Assembly (NCBI RefSeq): GCF_012224145.1
Contig: NZ_CP041030.1
Location: 1,178,001 to 1,242,000 of the forward strand
DNA length: 64,000 nucleotides
Direction: 5' to 3'
From: Francisella sp. LA112445
GTDB taxonomy: Bacteria > Pseudomonadota > Gammaproteobacteria > Francisellales > Francisellaceae
Shown here in pieces: positions 41,378 through 51,004 of the stretch. The notes beneath the pieces were generated by a model. That model was not told the DNA's origin. It made no database searches and was given only the letters and a program-made list of their open reading frames with translations. The first letter of the stretch is position 1. Every line of letters starts with the position of its first letter. Both the position numbers and the translations under genes were made by a program.

Positions 41378-42016
41378 TTATCTATCCTTATATTTTGCAT
41401 GCGATATAAACAATAAAATATCTCCAGAAGAATACGTTATATTTACCGTATCTTCTATGGCATAATTTCTTGCACCTGTACTAGTATTTATACTTAAGCT
41501 TTCACCACTTAACGGATACTTTAAACCATTATAATATATATCTTCTGCAGATCCAAAAGGCATCACTGAAAACATTCTGCCTATTACCTCTTTTATAGAA
41601 AAATTCTTAGGAATAAAAAAGTATCTAGAATATATATCGATAAATTCTATATTTATTTTTTTTATATAATTCTTCGCTATAGAAATATTACATAAGAAAT
41701 GATCCATTTCTCCTTCAGAGGCTCCAAATACAAATACCTTTGAAGCTCCTTGTGAGATTATATAATTAAGAGATTTTTCGAAATCTGTAGAATATTGATC
41801 CTCATCAATTAAAAACAAATCATCATCAGATACACTGAATGAATCAAAATCACCAATAACTTTCTTAATTTTTGTATTTAACATTTGAGAACTTTTTATC
41901 TTCTGATATGCACCATCTGCACAGAAGATACTCAAATTACAAAAATTATCTTGTATATACTTTTCACAAAACGCTAAATCAACTTTACCATTTAGAAATA
42001 GTATAGCTTGAGACAT
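41378..42016 (-). CDS. thiN: Thiamine pyrophosphokinase
   Basis: A 212-residue ThiN/TPK: thiamine + ATP -> thiamine diphosphate + AMP. Family motifs are A-D-G-A-Y (about 34-38), G-D-F-D-S (about 55-59), D-Q-Y-S-T-D-F-E-K (about 72-80, the usual D-x-x-K region) and G-A-S-E-G-E-M-D-H (about 98-106). This is salvage of ready-made thiamine in one step. It fits the riboswitch-controlled candidate thiamine transporter at 62 kb. First gene of the thiN-pgi-pilin-greA run. Confidence 0.88.
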   Translation of the reverse strand: MSQAILFLNGKVDLAFCEKYIQDNFCNLSIFCADGAYQKIKSSQMLNTKIKKVIGDFDSFSVSDDDLFLIDEDQYSTDFEKSLNYIISQGASKVFVFGASEGEMDHFLCNISIAKNYIKKINIEFIDIYSRYFFIPKNFSIKEVIGRMFSVMPFGSAEDIYYNGLKYPLSGESLSINTSTGARNYAIEDTVNITYSSGDILLFISHAKYKDR

Positions 42017-42126
42017 AAAACTCGCACCTTTACTTTACTTTATTATATTCTAATCATACAAACCACACTATATTTCAAATGTAGCTGTGATTAAACAAGT
42101 TTACGCAACCATATTTACTTGAATAC

Positions 42127-43959
42127 TTATCCAAGGAATTTCACAACTCTTGAGTGTAAAACATCCATTTCTTTAGGAATAAGTTTTGAGAAATTAATAA
42201 ATCCATGCACTAAACTATCAAAATGATAATGTTGAACCTCAACATCATGTCTAAGAAGTCTTTCAGCGAATAATAACCCTTCATCTTTAAGCGGATCATA
42301 TCCTGCTGTCATAACCAAAGTACGAGGCATATTTTCTAGCTTCTTTATATAAAAAGGAGAAATCTCTGGAGAACGTTTATCCATTCCTTCTGGAACATAT
42401 AATTCAGAATACCACATAGTTTTTGCTTTAGTTAGAATATAACCACTTTCAAAATCATCTAATGATTTAGTCGGCATATGAGATAAATCAACAGATGGAT
42501 ATAAAATAATATTATTTGCTACTTTTACTTTATCTGCTCGTAAAAGATTATGCGTCGCTAGGACAGTTAAATTAGCTCCTGCACTATCTCCCATCATCGT
42601 AAATTCTTTTCTGGATATACCAAACTTCTTAGAATGTTTGAAGACATGCTCAGCAACACACTCAACATCATTTAAGCCTGCTGGGAACTTATGCTCTGGA
42701 GCAAGTCTATAATCTACAGAAAATACAACTCTATTAGTTGTCAAAGCAAGTTTTCTACAAAAAGCATCAAATGAGTCTAGAGTTCCTGAAACAAATCCAC
42801 CACCATGAGAAAAGACTATTGCTTTTAATTTCTCTTGAGTATTGGGATTATATACTCTAACAGGGATATCGTGCCCATCCTGATGAGCTATTTCAATATG
42901 CTCAACACTTTCAATAGGCTCTTTTACATAACTGTATAAATTCAAAGAAGCTGCTGCTTTTCTAGTTGCTTCAAGATCTTTTCTATTTCCTTCACGGTCA
43001 AACTTACCAATAAATGTTAGAAGGTCTTGAAGCTTTGGAGGAATTGCTTTAATACCACCATATAGATCTGGGACCTTCTTAAGTACTTCCGCTTCTCTTG
43101 CTTTCTCATGCTTCGAGTTATCTTTAGCTATGACTTTTAGCCATGCTTTTTTACTTGGAGCTAGGGATTCAATTGGTGTCGATAGATATCTTGCGATTCC
43201 AAGCTCGTGACAATCATTCTCAGCATAAAATGGCAAATTATTTACTAACCATTTAACTAAAGTCTCTGCCTTTGAATTATTAGTCTCTCTAATTTCTAAA
43301 ACATTATATAAATTTCTAACATCATATGACCACGGCACATAGTCAACAATGAAGTTACAACTTATATAATTAAGACCTGCTTCCCTTGCTAATGCAAACT
43401 CTGGGAAAGCAGTCATTCCTATAACTCCTCCACCCATACTTTGAAAACATTTTGCATCCATTATCGTAGGAAACTGAGGTCCTTCAATACAAACATAACT
43501 CTGTTTAAAATGAATATTAAAATCAAATTCTTCTTTCTTTTCTCTAATCTCTTCAGCAATACTTTCTGTAATTGGTTTTGATAAGGATACGTAGTTTAAT
43601 AACCCCTGCTCACAGAATGTAAATTCACGTAAAGATTTTGTTCTATCTATAAACTGATATGGGATAACCATATCACCAGGTTTTAGTTCATCTCTTAAAC
43701 TTCTGACTGAAGATAATGCAATAATTGAAGTTGCTCCATATTTCTTTAGAGCATAGATATTTGCTTTGTAGTTTATCTGATGTGGCAATATACTTTCTTC
43801 TAGCCCTGTTCTATTTAAGAACAAAGCTTCTGTGCCTTCTATTTTTATCTTAAACAACCCATTTGAACATAACCCAAAGGGAGTCTCTCTAGATAGCTCT
43901 TCTATAATTTCAAAATCATCAAAAGACTCAAAACCACTACTTCCTACAATTGCCCACAT
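42127..43959 (-). CDS. Fusion: nucleoside phosphorylase (MTAP-like) domain + HSL-type alpha/beta hydrolase
   Basis: A 610-residue two-domain protein. Residues 1-245 resemble 5'-methylthioadenosine phosphorylase: G-S-S-G-F near the start, P-G-D-M-V-I-P-Y-Q-F-I-D-R-T (about 94-107), I-E-G-P-Q-F and I-G-M-T. Two active-site spots deviate: the usual R-H-G phosphate loop reads N-R-T-G (49-52), and the adenine-site D-Y-D reads D-Y-V (206-208). Residues about 345-610 are a hormone-sensitive-lipase-type hydrolase with oxyanion motif H385-G-G-G, nucleophile S459 in G-D-S-A-G, and probable triad D555 and H585. No signal peptide. It is the last gene of the kdsC-lpt run, 12 bases after a FAH-family gene. 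The reading frame is continuous, so this is a genuine fusion in the sequence. Confidence 0.82.
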   Translation of the reverse strand: MWAIVGSSGFESFDDFEIIEELSRETPFGLCSNGLFKIKIEGTEALFLNRTGLEESILPHQINYKANIYALKKYGATSIIALSSVRSLRDELKPGDMVIPYQFIDRTKSLREFTFCEQGLLNYVSLSKPITESIAEEIREKKEEFDFNIHFKQSYVCIEGPQFPTIMDAKCFQSMGGGVIGMTAFPEFALAREAGLNYISCNFIVDYVPWSYDVRNLYNVLEIRETNNSKAETLVKWLVNNLPFYAENDCHELGIARYLSTPIESLAPSKKAWLKVIAKDNSKHEKAREAEVLKKVPDLYGGIKAIPPKLQDLLTFIGKFDREGNRKDLEATRKAAASLNLYSYVKEPIESVEHIEIAHQDGHDIPVRVYNPNTQEKLKAIVFSHGGGFVSGTLDSFDAFCRKLALTTNRVVFSVDYRLAPEHKFPAGLNDVECVAEHVFKHSKKFGISRKEFTMMGDSAGANLTVLATHNLLRADKVKVANNIILYPSVDLSHMPTKSLDDFESGYILTKAKTMWYSELYVPEGMDKRSPEISPFYIKKLENMPRTLVMTAGYDPLKDEGLLFAERLLRHDVEVQHYHFDSLVHGFINFSKLIPKEMDVLHSRVVKFLG

Positions 43960-43971
43960 ATTTTTATATAC

Positions 43972-44565
43972 CTAAAATCTTGTTTCTATAATCTTATTAT
44001 CACCACAAAAAAGCTCAATTTTAAACTTATCTCCAGCATTTACCACACCAACACCCTTAGGTGTACCTGTCATTAGTAGATCATTTTCACATATTGAAAT
44101 ATCATTATCTTTTAAGAATTTAATAATTTGATCAGGTTTATACATCATTAAATCATAATTACCCTGCTGAATAAGAATATCATTTTTATATGCTCTAAAA
44201 CTTAGATTTGATACCTCACTCTCTGATATCTCGACAAAAGCACCAACTACAGCACTATTATCAAAAGCCTTTGCTAATTCCCAAGGTAAGCCTTTAGCTT
44301 TAAGTTTTGATTGTAAGTCCCTATCAGTTAAATCTAACCCCACTCCAACTGCCTTTATCTTAGAGTTATTATCAAAACTAAAAACCATCTCACATTCATA
44401 ATGAGTTTCTCTTTTATTTGATAGCTTTAAGGTATTAGAAATACTTGAATTTGGTTTCAGAAATATAACTGGACTTTCAGGGATTTCATTATCTAGTTCA
44501 TGGATATGTTCAACATAGTTTCGTCCAACACATATCACTTTTGATTTTGAGATGTCTATATTCAT
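43972..44565 (-). CDS. Fumarylacetoacetate hydrolase (FAH) family protein
   Basis: A 197-residue single-domain FAH protein similar in layout to YcgM/FAHD1. The opening I-C-V-G-R-N-Y, the metal-binding E-x-E (in Y-E-C-E-M-V), the A-F-D-N-S segment and the late M-T-G-T-P-K-G-V-G motif are all conserved. Relatives act as acylpyruvate hydrolases or oxaloacetate decarboxylases in the cytoplasm; which one cannot be told. It lies 6 bases after lptB and 12 before the phosphorylase-hydrolase fusion. Confidence 0.85.
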   Translation of the reverse strand: MNIDISKSKVICVGRNYVEHIHELDNEIPESPVIFLKPNSSISNTLKLSNKRETHYECEMVFSFDNNSKIKAVGVGLDLTDRDLQSKLKAKGLPWELAKAFDNSAVVGAFVEISESEVSNLSFRAYKNDILIQQGNYDLMMYKPDQIIKFLKDNDISICENDLLMTGTPKGVGVVNAGDKFKIELFCGDNKIIETRF

Positions 44566-44571
44566 AATTAC

Positions 44572-45303
44572 CTATAATTTAAAGTCTTCTCCTAAGTATA
44601 CCTTTCTAACAGTCTCATCTTCAAGAACCTCTTCTGGAGTACCAGCTGCTAACATATTACCAGCATTAACGATATATGCTCTTTCACAAATATCAAGAGT
44701 TTCACGTACGTTGTGGTCAGTAATTAACACACCGATACCTCGATCTTTTAGATGTCGTACAACTTCTTTAATCTCTATCACTGAAACTGGGTCGACCCCA
44801 GCAAATGGTTCATCAAGGAGAATAAACTTAGGATCCATAGCTAAGGCTCTAGCTATCTCAACTCTTCTTCTCTCACCACCGGAAAGTGCCATACCTAGAC
44901 TTTTACGAATATGTTGAATACTAAACTCATCTAATAGCTCATTTAATTTCTCATCAATCTGATTTTTACTTAGATCTTTGCGTGTTTCTAAAATAGCTAC
45001 AATATTATCTTCAACACTTAGTTTTCTAAAAACAGAAGCTTCTTGTGGCAAATAACCTAATCCTCTTCTAGCCCTTAGATGAATAGGCATCTTTGTAACA
45101 TCTTCACTTCCCATACGGACTTTTCCACGAGTTGCCGCAACTAATCCAACAATCATATAGAAAGATGTTGTTTTACCAGCGCCGTTTGGACCTAATAAGC
45201 CAACAATCTCACCTGTTGAAACTTTCATAGAAACGTTATTCACAACCCAACGAGAGCCATACTTTTTACCTAGTCTTTTTGCTTCTAATGTATATTTTTC
45301 CAT
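44572..45303 (-). CDS. lptB: LPS export ABC transporter ATPase LptB
   Basis: A 243-residue ABC ATPase of the LptB2FGC complex that drives LPS extraction from the inner membrane. Walker A G-P-N-G-A-G-K-T, signature L-S-G-G-E-R-R-R, Walker [12 protein letters not shown] and H-loop T-D-H-N-V-R-E-T are present. The start is taken at ATG 45303 (M-E-K-Y), preceded by AGG; a TTG at 45336 would add 11 non-conserved residues inside lptA. Downstream neighbours are unusual: no rpoN follows. Confidence 0.96.
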   Translation of the reverse strand: MEKYTLEAKRLGKKYGSRWVVNNVSMKVSTGEIVGLLGPNGAGKTTSFYMIVGLVAATRGKVRMGSEDVTKMPIHLRARRGLGYLPQEASVFRKLSVEDNIVAILETRKDLSKNQIDEKLNELLDEFSIQHIRKSLGMALSGGERRRVEIARALAMDPKFILLDEPFAGVDPVSVIEIKEVVRHLKDRGIGVLITDHNVRETLDICERAYIVNAGNMLAAGTPEEVLEDETVRKVYLGEDFKL

Positions 45304-45322
45304 CTTAAACCTATAATCATTT

Positions 45323-46165
45323 TTAAAGTACGTCAACTATGCTACTTTTTTGAGTTTTTTTAGAATCACCTTTATGATAATCAGAAATTGGTGTCAATCC
45401 TGTATTAATTTTAGTTGCCTTTGTTACGCCCTCTAGTACAATCGTTGAACGTCTATTTCTACTTCCTGGAATCGAAACTAAATCATGTTTTATATCATAG
45501 ATAATTTTTTCACCTTTATACCTATTACCATGTTGAGTAACTTTTGCTTTTTTATCTAGTTCTAAATCTTTTTTCACAACATTATATATAATTTTCTTAG
45601 CAACACCTGTAACAGGTCCTCGGGTAATTCTCTCACTATCAATAAAGTTTGGCGAAGAGTTTGTCGGATATGTATAGAACTGTGATCTATCAAGACCCTC
45701 AGATTCCATAGTTAATGTTTTAACTTTTTTATCTTTATTTAACTGCACAACAAGCTTCTGACCAGAAATGAAGTTACATTCTTTTTCACTAGCACAAAGC
45801 TTTTTAGCCTCTTCTAGCCATTTTTCTTGTAACTGCTCAAAAGAGTATTTTTTATCACGCTCAAAATATTCTATACCTTTTTTTAGTACCTGTGGCTTAT
45901 GACATAAGATATGTTTATGATGAATTTGCATAACAAAGACATTATCATAATATGTCAATCTGTTCTCATTTGAATCATATACAGCCCTATCAGAGCAGAT
46001 AGTTATTGGTCCATATTCTTTTAGAACATTATCAACTGAATTGTTCTCTTTCTCGTTTGCTGTAACGTTATCTTCTTTTACAACAGCATTAGTATTAACA
46101 GCAAATGAAGTGTTAAATAATGAAAATAATCCTAGAGCAACTAGCATTAATTTAGCTTGACGCAT
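45323..46165 (-). CDS. lptA: LPS transport periplasmic protein LptA (enlarged)
   Basis: A 280-residue periplasmic protein with a signal peptide (about 1-22, ending S-F-A). An OstA-like fold is split: strands at about 52-80 (I-C-S-D-R-A-V-Y-D ... L-T-Y-Y-D-N-V) and about 150-255 (L-V-V-Q-L-N ... I-V-L-E-G-V-T), separated by a charged helical insert (about 85-135). It is larger than E. coli LptA (185). It bridges LPS across the periplasm between LptC and LptD. It overlaps lptC by 14 bases. Confidence 0.85.
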   Translation of the reverse strand: MRQAKLMLVALGLFSLFNTSFAVNTNAVVKEDNVTANEKENNSVDNVLKEYGPITICSDRAVYDSNENRLTYYDNVFVMQIHHKHILCHKPQVLKKGIEYFERDKKYSFEQLQEKWLEEAKKLCASEKECNFISGQKLVVQLNKDKKVKTLTMESEGLDRSQFYTYPTNSSPNFIDSERITRGPVTGVAKKIIYNVVKKDLELDKKAKVTQHGNRYKGEKIIYDIKHDLVSIPGSRNRRSTIVLEGVTKATKINTGLTPISDYHKGDSKKTQKSSIVDVL

Positions 46166-46796
46166 AGTAGCTCCTTACATCTTGATTAAGGTTAATAATC
46201 TTTGATTCTGCATTACCTTTAACTCCAACACCGGTCGTGTTATTACCAGTTTTAGGATCATACATTTTAACAAAATTATTGTTATAAAAATCTTTTGTGT
46301 CACTATTATAGTACATCTCTGAAGTTTTTATATATATCTTACTTGGAGAGTATTTACTATCATCTGAAGGTGTTTGTCCTTTATTATCATCTGTTTTCTT
46401 CTTTGAAAACATAATAGCATCTACACCACCATATAGATGAATTAGATTTTCGTTAGTTTCTTTACTTGAAAATCCATATTTAGATTTAACTTGCCAAGTC
46501 TTCTTACCTGTTTCTTTCTTATAACTTTTTTCAATAAGATCCGTCATTTTGACGTCTTGGTTAGTATACTGCTCTAACTTTTCAGAAATGAAGTTTGTTT
46601 TCAGATCACCTTCTTTATCATACTCATTATAGTGAAAATTATAAGCAGTTAGTTCAACTCTACTTTTAATTTTTTCTTTGGCATCAGGCCTTATACCACC
46701 TTCAAGAGCTTTATAACTTATATAAAGTATTGAAACAACTACCACTACAATTGAAACAGTATTTGCAAAGAAGGAATATTTAGTAAAAAATCTCAT
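46152..46796 (-). CDS. lptC: LPS export protein LptC
   Basis: A 214-residue protein with one N-terminal membrane anchor (about 10-28) and a periplasmic domain. V-E-L-T-A-Y-N-F-H-Y-N (about 47-57) and the G-V-D-A-I-M-F strand fit the LptC fold; identification rests mainly on position between kdsC and lptA. It docks LptB2FG to LptA. Six bases follow kdsC. Confidence 0.82.
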   Translation of the reverse strand: MRFFTKYSFFANTVSIVVVVVSILYISYKALEGGIRPDAKEKIKSRVELTAYNFHYNEYDKEGDLKTNFISEKLEQYTNQDVKMTDLIEKSYKKETGKKTWQVKSKYGFSSKETNENLIHLYGGVDAIMFSKKKTDDNKGQTPSDDSKYSPSKIYIKTSEMYYNSDTKDFYNNNFVKMYDPKTGNNTTGVGVKGNAESKIINLNQDVRSYYASS

Positions 46797-46802
46797 TATC
46801 TT

Positions 46803-47342
46803 TTATCTTACTCCACCAAACTCAACAAAATCTTTAAGCACTTTATCATAAAAACCTAATTGTTTTATCAAGTATTCACAAAACTCACGTGCAGCTCCAT
46901 CACCGCCATTATGATAGCAAACATAGTCAGCATAATTTTTTACGATATCAATCGAATCTGCTGGAGCTGCTGAAACACCTACTTTATTCATTAAAGTTAT
47001 ATCTGGCAAATCATCGCCTATATATGCAATATTCTCATCACCAAGGTTATACCTTTCTTTTAATATCTCATAAGCTTTAAGCTTATTTTTCTGTCCTTGA
47101 AATATATCTTCAGATCTCAATCCTAAACTTGTAAACCTATCCGCTACAATTTGAGAGCTTTTCCCTGTAATAATAGCAACTTTTAGTCCTAGTTTTTGCA
47201 ATAAGACTAGGCCCAAACCATCTTTGACATTAAAATTCTTGTACTCATTACCATCATTAGAAATAATTATCTTACCATCTGTTAATACACCATCAACATC
47301 AAGTATCAATAATCTAATATTTTTTGACTTATTTATTTTCAT
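46803..47342 (-). CDS. kdsC: 3-Deoxy-D-manno-octulosonate-8-phosphate phosphatase
   Basis: A 179-residue C0-type HAD phosphatase: KDO-8-P -> KDO + phosphate, in the synthesis of the LPS inner core. The nucleophile motif L-D-V-D-G-V-L-T-D-G (about 14-23), motif II T-G-K-S, and motif IV G-D-D-L-P-D are intact. First gene of the LPS-export run kdsC-lptC-lptA-lptB. No kdsD is adjacent. Confidence 0.94.
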   Translation of the reverse strand: MKINKSKNIRLLILDVDGVLTDGKIIISNDGNEYKNFNVKDGLGLVLLQKLGLKVAIITGKSSQIVADRFTSLGLRSEDIFQGQKNKLKAYEILKERYNLGDENIAYIGDDLPDITLMNKVGVSAAPADSIDIVKNYADYVCYHNGGDGAAREFCEYLIKQLGFYDKVLKDFVEFGGVR

Positions 47343-47554
47343 TTATCTAACTTATATAAAAATTCTTATGTTCAATCAAAGATATTATCACAAATAGGAA
47401 AGGACAAAAATATTAAAGGACAAAAGAATCCAAGTTTATCACTAGTAATTTATAAAGAAATCTTATAAAGAGTTAAAACTAGCTTTATTAAAAAAGTAGT
47501 TATCAAAAGAAGTATACTAATTAAAACAGAATATTTATTGGTTTATCAAATAGA

Positions 47555-48076
47555 TTACTTATAATTTTTAACAGATTTTTCTATTTCTCTTCTAGCAAAA
47601 TCAGCATTATCCCAACCATCAACTTCTACCCATTTACCAGAATCAAGATCCTTATAATGTGTGAAGAAATGCTCAATTTTACGTTTTAAAGTTTCTGGAA
47701 TATCTTGAATATCATTAATATGATCATATTCTTTAGTCAACTTATGATTTGGCACTGCGATAACTTTAGCATCAATACCACCATCATCTTCCATCTTGAA
47801 AACACCTACAGCCCTGCAATTTATTACACAGCCTGCAAGTAAAGGGTATGGCGCAATAACTAAAACATCAATTGGATCACCATCATCGTATAGAGTATTT
47901 GGCACAAAGCCATAATTAGCTGGATATCTCATTGAAGAAGACATAAACCTGTCCACTACAATCATATTGCTATCTTTACAAAACTCATATTTAATTGGAT
48001 CACTATCTTGAGGTATCTCAATAACTACATTAAAATCATTTGGAATATCTTTTCCACAAGGTATATTTTTTAGCAT
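47555..48076 (-). CDS. ppa: Inorganic pyrophosphatase, family I
   Basis: A 173-residue soluble pyrophosphatase (E. coli 176). The metal-binding signature [10 protein letters not shown] (about 65-74) and the E-I-P-Q segment near 20 are present. It hydrolyses PPi in the cytoplasm and pulls biosynthetic reactions. It is divergent from dacA across 161 bases and has an AGGAG-type site before its ATG. The 212-base gap on its 3' side, towards kdsC, holds nothing else I recognise. Confidence 0.97.
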   Translation of the reverse strand: MLKNIPCGKDIPNDFNVVIEIPQDSDPIKYEFCKDSNMIVVDRFMSSSMRYPANYGFVPNTLYDDGDPIDVLVIAPYPLLAGCVINCRAVGVFKMEDDGGIDAKVIAVPNHKLTKEYDHINDIQDIPETLKRKIEHFFTHYKDLDSGKWVEVDGWDNADFARREIEKSVKNYK

Positions 48077-48186
48077 AGTAATTTCTCCTTTATTTTTGCT
48101 AAATTATAGACACCTGATACACTATGTGAGAGTCTAACATAAAAAACTTTGTATTTATATTACATAAATATTAAAATAGCCGAATA

Positions 48187-48214
48187 TTGATTTAACAATT
48201 TTGTACGCTTTAAT
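48187..48214 (+). promoter_or_regulatory. Predicted dacA promoter
   Basis: A sigma70-type promoter: -35 TTGATT (48187-48192), 16-base spacer, -10 TTTAAT (48209-48214). An AGAGGG ribosome site follows 8 bases before ATG 48238. The placement fits transcription of dacA-ybeD-lipB. Confidence 0.5.
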
Positions 48215-48237
48215 CAAATTTTAAAGAGGGAATAATT

Positions 48238-49572
48238 ATGAATTTAAAAAAAATAGCTTTACTAACAGCTAGTTTAACAACATCTATAGCTATTGCAGCT
48301 CCAAATATATCTGCAAGCTCTGACCCTTACTTTAATGGCGTTAGTGGTGTAAAACAAAAAGAAATTATCGTAAAACCTGTAAATATCCAATTAGATGCCG
48401 CTGCGTGGGTAGCTATGGATTATCGTACTGGTGATATCGTAAGCGAAAAAAATATGGATGTTAGAAGAGAACCAGCAAGTCTAACCAAAATGATGACATC
48501 TTATATAGTCGCTAGTGAAATTAAAGCTGGAAACCTTACATGGGACACTATGGTTCCAATTAGCCAAAATGCTGCGAGCACTGGCGGTTCAAAAATGTAT
48601 GTAAGAGCAGGTGCTAGAGTTTCTGTTAAAGATCTTGTAACAGGTATGGATGTTGTTTCAGGAAATGATGCAACTATCGCTCTAGCTGAATACATTGGCG
48701 GTACTACAGAAGCATTTACTGATCTAATGAACCAAACAGCTAAAGCTATTGGAATGAATAATACTCACTTTGCAAACCCAGATGGTTTACCTGGAGGCAC
48801 TCAGTACACTACTGCTCATGACATGGCCTTATTAGCAAGATCATATATATATAACTTCCCAGAAGCATATAAAGTTTATGATAATAAAGGCCTTGTTTGG
48901 AATGCAACAAAACAAGTTTCCGTAAGCATCGCAGATCGTAAACAATGTTTACCTAAATTTGACCGCTCTAATGGTGAAGTTATGCAAAGTTATACAGCTA
49001 GTGGTTTAGATGATTCTACTAAAGCCAAGTGTACTAAACTATTCCCTAAACATGATAACTTCGTATTACAAAACAACAGAAATAAACTTCTATTTACATT
49101 TGATGGTGCTGATGGAATGAAAACTGGACATACTAGTGCTGCTGGTTACTGTCTAGTTTCTTCAGCTAAACAAGATGGCGAAAGATTTATATCTGTAGTT
49201 CTTGGTACAGATAGTTCTGCTAAAAGAGACTCTGAATCAGCTAAGCTACTAAGATATGCTTTAACAAAATATCAAAACGTATTACTATACAAAGCAAATT
49301 CACCTGTAACAATTAGTGCAAATAATATTCCTAATGCAAAAGCAGGACAAAAAATAACTGTTGCTTCAAATCAAAATATCTATAAGACAGTTGCTAAAGC
49401 TTATATACCTCACTTAAAACAAGGTATCGAGTTTACTCCAGGGCTTAAAGCTCCAATATCTAAAGGCCAACCTGTAGGAAACCTTGTAATCACAGTAGGT
49501 AGCTCAAAAGAGAAAATAGCAAGCGTACCAGTAGTAGCACAAAATAATGTCTCTCAAAAAGGCTGGTGGTAA
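48238..49572 (+). CDS. dacA: D-alanyl-D-alanine carboxypeptidase (PBP5/6 type)
   Basis: A 444-residue low-molecular-weight penicillin-binding protein with a signal peptide (about 1-20). The serine site S-L-T-K, the S-G-N motif and K-T-G (in M-K-T-G-H-T) are all present, followed by the PBP5 C-terminal beta domain from about 350. It trims terminal D-Ala from peptidoglycan stem peptides in the periplasm. Order dacA-ybeD-lipB is as in E. coli. The end (S-Q-K-G-W-W) may be the membrane-associating tail, much shorter than the amphipathic helix of E. coli. Confidence 0.95.
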   Translation: MNLKKIALLTASLTTSIAIAAPNISASSDPYFNGVSGVKQKEIIVKPVNIQLDAAAWVAMDYRTGDIVSEKNMDVRREPASLTKMMTSYIVASEIKAGNLTWDTMVPISQNAASTGGSKMYVRAGARVSVKDLVTGMDVVSGNDATIALAEYIGGTTEAFTDLMNQTAKAIGMNNTHFANPDGLPGGTQYTTAHDMALLARSYIYNFPEAYKVYDNKGLVWNATKQVSVSIADRKQCLPKFDRSNGEVMQSYTASGLDDSTKAKCTKLFPKHDNFVLQNNRNKLLFTFDGADGMKTGHTSAAGYCLVSSAKQDGERFISVVLGTDSSAKRDSESAKLLRYALTKYQNVLLYKANSPVTISANNIPNAKAGQKITVASNQNIYKTVAKAYIPHLKQGIEFTPGLKAPISKGQPVGNLVITVGSSKEKIASVPVVAQNNVSQKGWW

Positions 49573-49600
49573 TTTAGCATTTTAAACAAGGATAAAATAA

Positions 49601-49876
49601 ATGTCTGATAATAAAAATAAAGAAACTTATTTTGAATTTCCCTGCCAATTTCCAATAAAAATAATGGCAAACCCTCAAAAAGAAACTGTTGAATTTATTT
49701 TAAGCATTTTTGAAAAATATGTGCCTAATCATAGTGAAATAGATTTCAACACAAAAGAGAGTAAAACTGGTAAATACATATCTATAACAGCTATTTTTAC
49801 AGCAGATAGTAAAGAACAACTTGATAATATATATAAAGAAATTTCTGGTCACCCAGAAGTACATATGGTTCTCTAA
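49601..49876 (+). CDS. ybeD: YbeD/DUF493 family protein
   Basis: A 91-residue ACT-like small protein. F-E-F-P-C-Q-F-P-I-K-I-M (about 12-23) and the closing H-P-E-V-H-M-V-L are the DUF493 landmarks. Function is not established; the gene is habitually found between dacA and lipB, as here (28 bases after dacA, 30 before lipB). Confidence 0.92.
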   Translation: MSDNKNKETYFEFPCQFPIKIMANPQKETVEFILSIFEKYVPNHSEIDFNTKESKTGKYISITAIFTADSKEQLDNIYKEISGHPEVHMVL

Positions 49877-49906
49877 GGTTTTATTAATTAAATAACAAAT
49901 ACTATC

Positions 49907-50509
49907 ATGCAAATTCAACAAAAAGACATAGGTTTACAAGAGTACTCTAAAGTATTTAAAGATATGATTGAATTCACTGCAAATCGTACTGAGAATACTT
50001 GTGATGAGATATGGCTTGTTGAACACCCTCCTGTATTTACTCAAGGTAAACATGGTAAGCCTGAGCATATTCTTAACCCTCATAACATACCAATAGTAGA
50101 AACTGATCGTGGTGGTCAAGTTACATATCACGGTCCTGGTCAAGCTATTGTATATTTTTTACTTGATGTAAAAAGAAACAAACTAGGTGCTAAAAAGTTA
50201 GTTTCAACTATTGAGCAAGCCTGTTTAGGTATGCTAAAAAAACATTACGACTTAGATGCTCACACTATTGAAAATGCTCACGGCATATATATAGACAATA
50301 AAAAAATAGCCTCTTTAGGTCTTAGAGTTAAACAAGGAAAAACCTACCATGGTATCGCCATAAATACAGACATGAATCTAACCCCATTTAGTTATATTAA
50401 CCCATGTGGCTATAGTGGTCTAGAAATGTGTCAAATAAGTGATTTTAGAAATACTGATGTAGTAAAAGTTCACAAGCAATATATAGAAGAATTTCTAAAG
50501 CTAATCTAA
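49907..50509 (+). CDS. lipB: Octanoyl-[acyl-carrier-protein]:protein N-octanoyltransferase
   Basis: A 200-residue LipB that transfers octanoate from ACP to lipoyl domains. The [12 protein letters not shown] signature (about 68-79), the lysine-containing K-I-A-S-L-G-L-R, and the catalytic cysteine in N-P-C-G-Y-S-G are present. lipA is not in the window. It ends one base before the convergent DUF3568 gene. Confidence 0.96.
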   Translation: MQIQQKDIGLQEYSKVFKDMIEFTANRTENTCDEIWLVEHPPVFTQGKHGKPEHILNPHNIPIVETDRGGQVTYHGPGQAIVYFLLDVKRNKLGAKKLVSTIEQACLGMLKKHYDLDAHTIENAHGIYIDNKKIASLGLRVKQGKTYHGIAINTDMNLTPFSYINPCGYSGLEMCQISDFRNTDVVKVHKQYIEEFLKLI

Positions 50510-50896
50510 TTAAGAGTATTTATGTTTTAACTCCTTCCTGACTTTCGACAAGAGCTCTTTTGATCTTACTTTATTACCGAAGATATCATACTTAATTTCT
50601 AATTTTGAAGCATTCTCTGTGATCTGATAAATATTAATACTAAAAGTACCTTGATATTTTTTAGAATTAACCTTGCCCTCTATAACAGCTCTTTCATTAG
50701 TAATTATACTTTTAGTTAAGGTGATATTTTTATTATCCTTAAATAAATCCAACACAGAATTACTAACCTGCACAACAGAGTAATCAAAATTCTCAGAATA
50801 TTCAGCTTCTTGCTCAACAGCATATGGTACAAATAAACAACCATTAAGAGTTACTAAATATGAAATTAACAAAATTACATAAAATAACTTTTTCAT
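50510..50896 (-). CDS. DUF3568 lipoprotein
   Basis: A 128-residue small lipoprotein: signal helix then lipobox L-N-G-C (Cys20). The mature part has a helix (V-L-D-L-F, about 48-52) and beta strands as in DUF3568, a family I associate with Francisella. Function unknown; location is the periplasmic face of a membrane. Confidence 0.75.
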   Translation of the reverse strand: MKKLFYVILLISYLVTLNGCLFVPYAVEQEAEYSENFDYSVVQVSNSVLDLFKDNKNITLTKSIITNERAVIEGKVNSKKYQGTFSINIYQITENASKLEIKYDIFGNKVRSKELLSKVRKELKHKYS

Positions 50897-51004
50897 ATAA
50901 GCCTATTTTAAAAGTAATTACATGACTATAACTTAGCACAGGAATTATAGTAAAACTATATATTAGTTAAATATTATGTATAGCTAATCTGAAAAGAGTA
51001 TGTC

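Noticed and set aside
44552-44917. 121-codon plus-strand frame
   Set aside because: Antisense to the conserved ATPase core of lptB; composition is that of a reverse-strand shadow.
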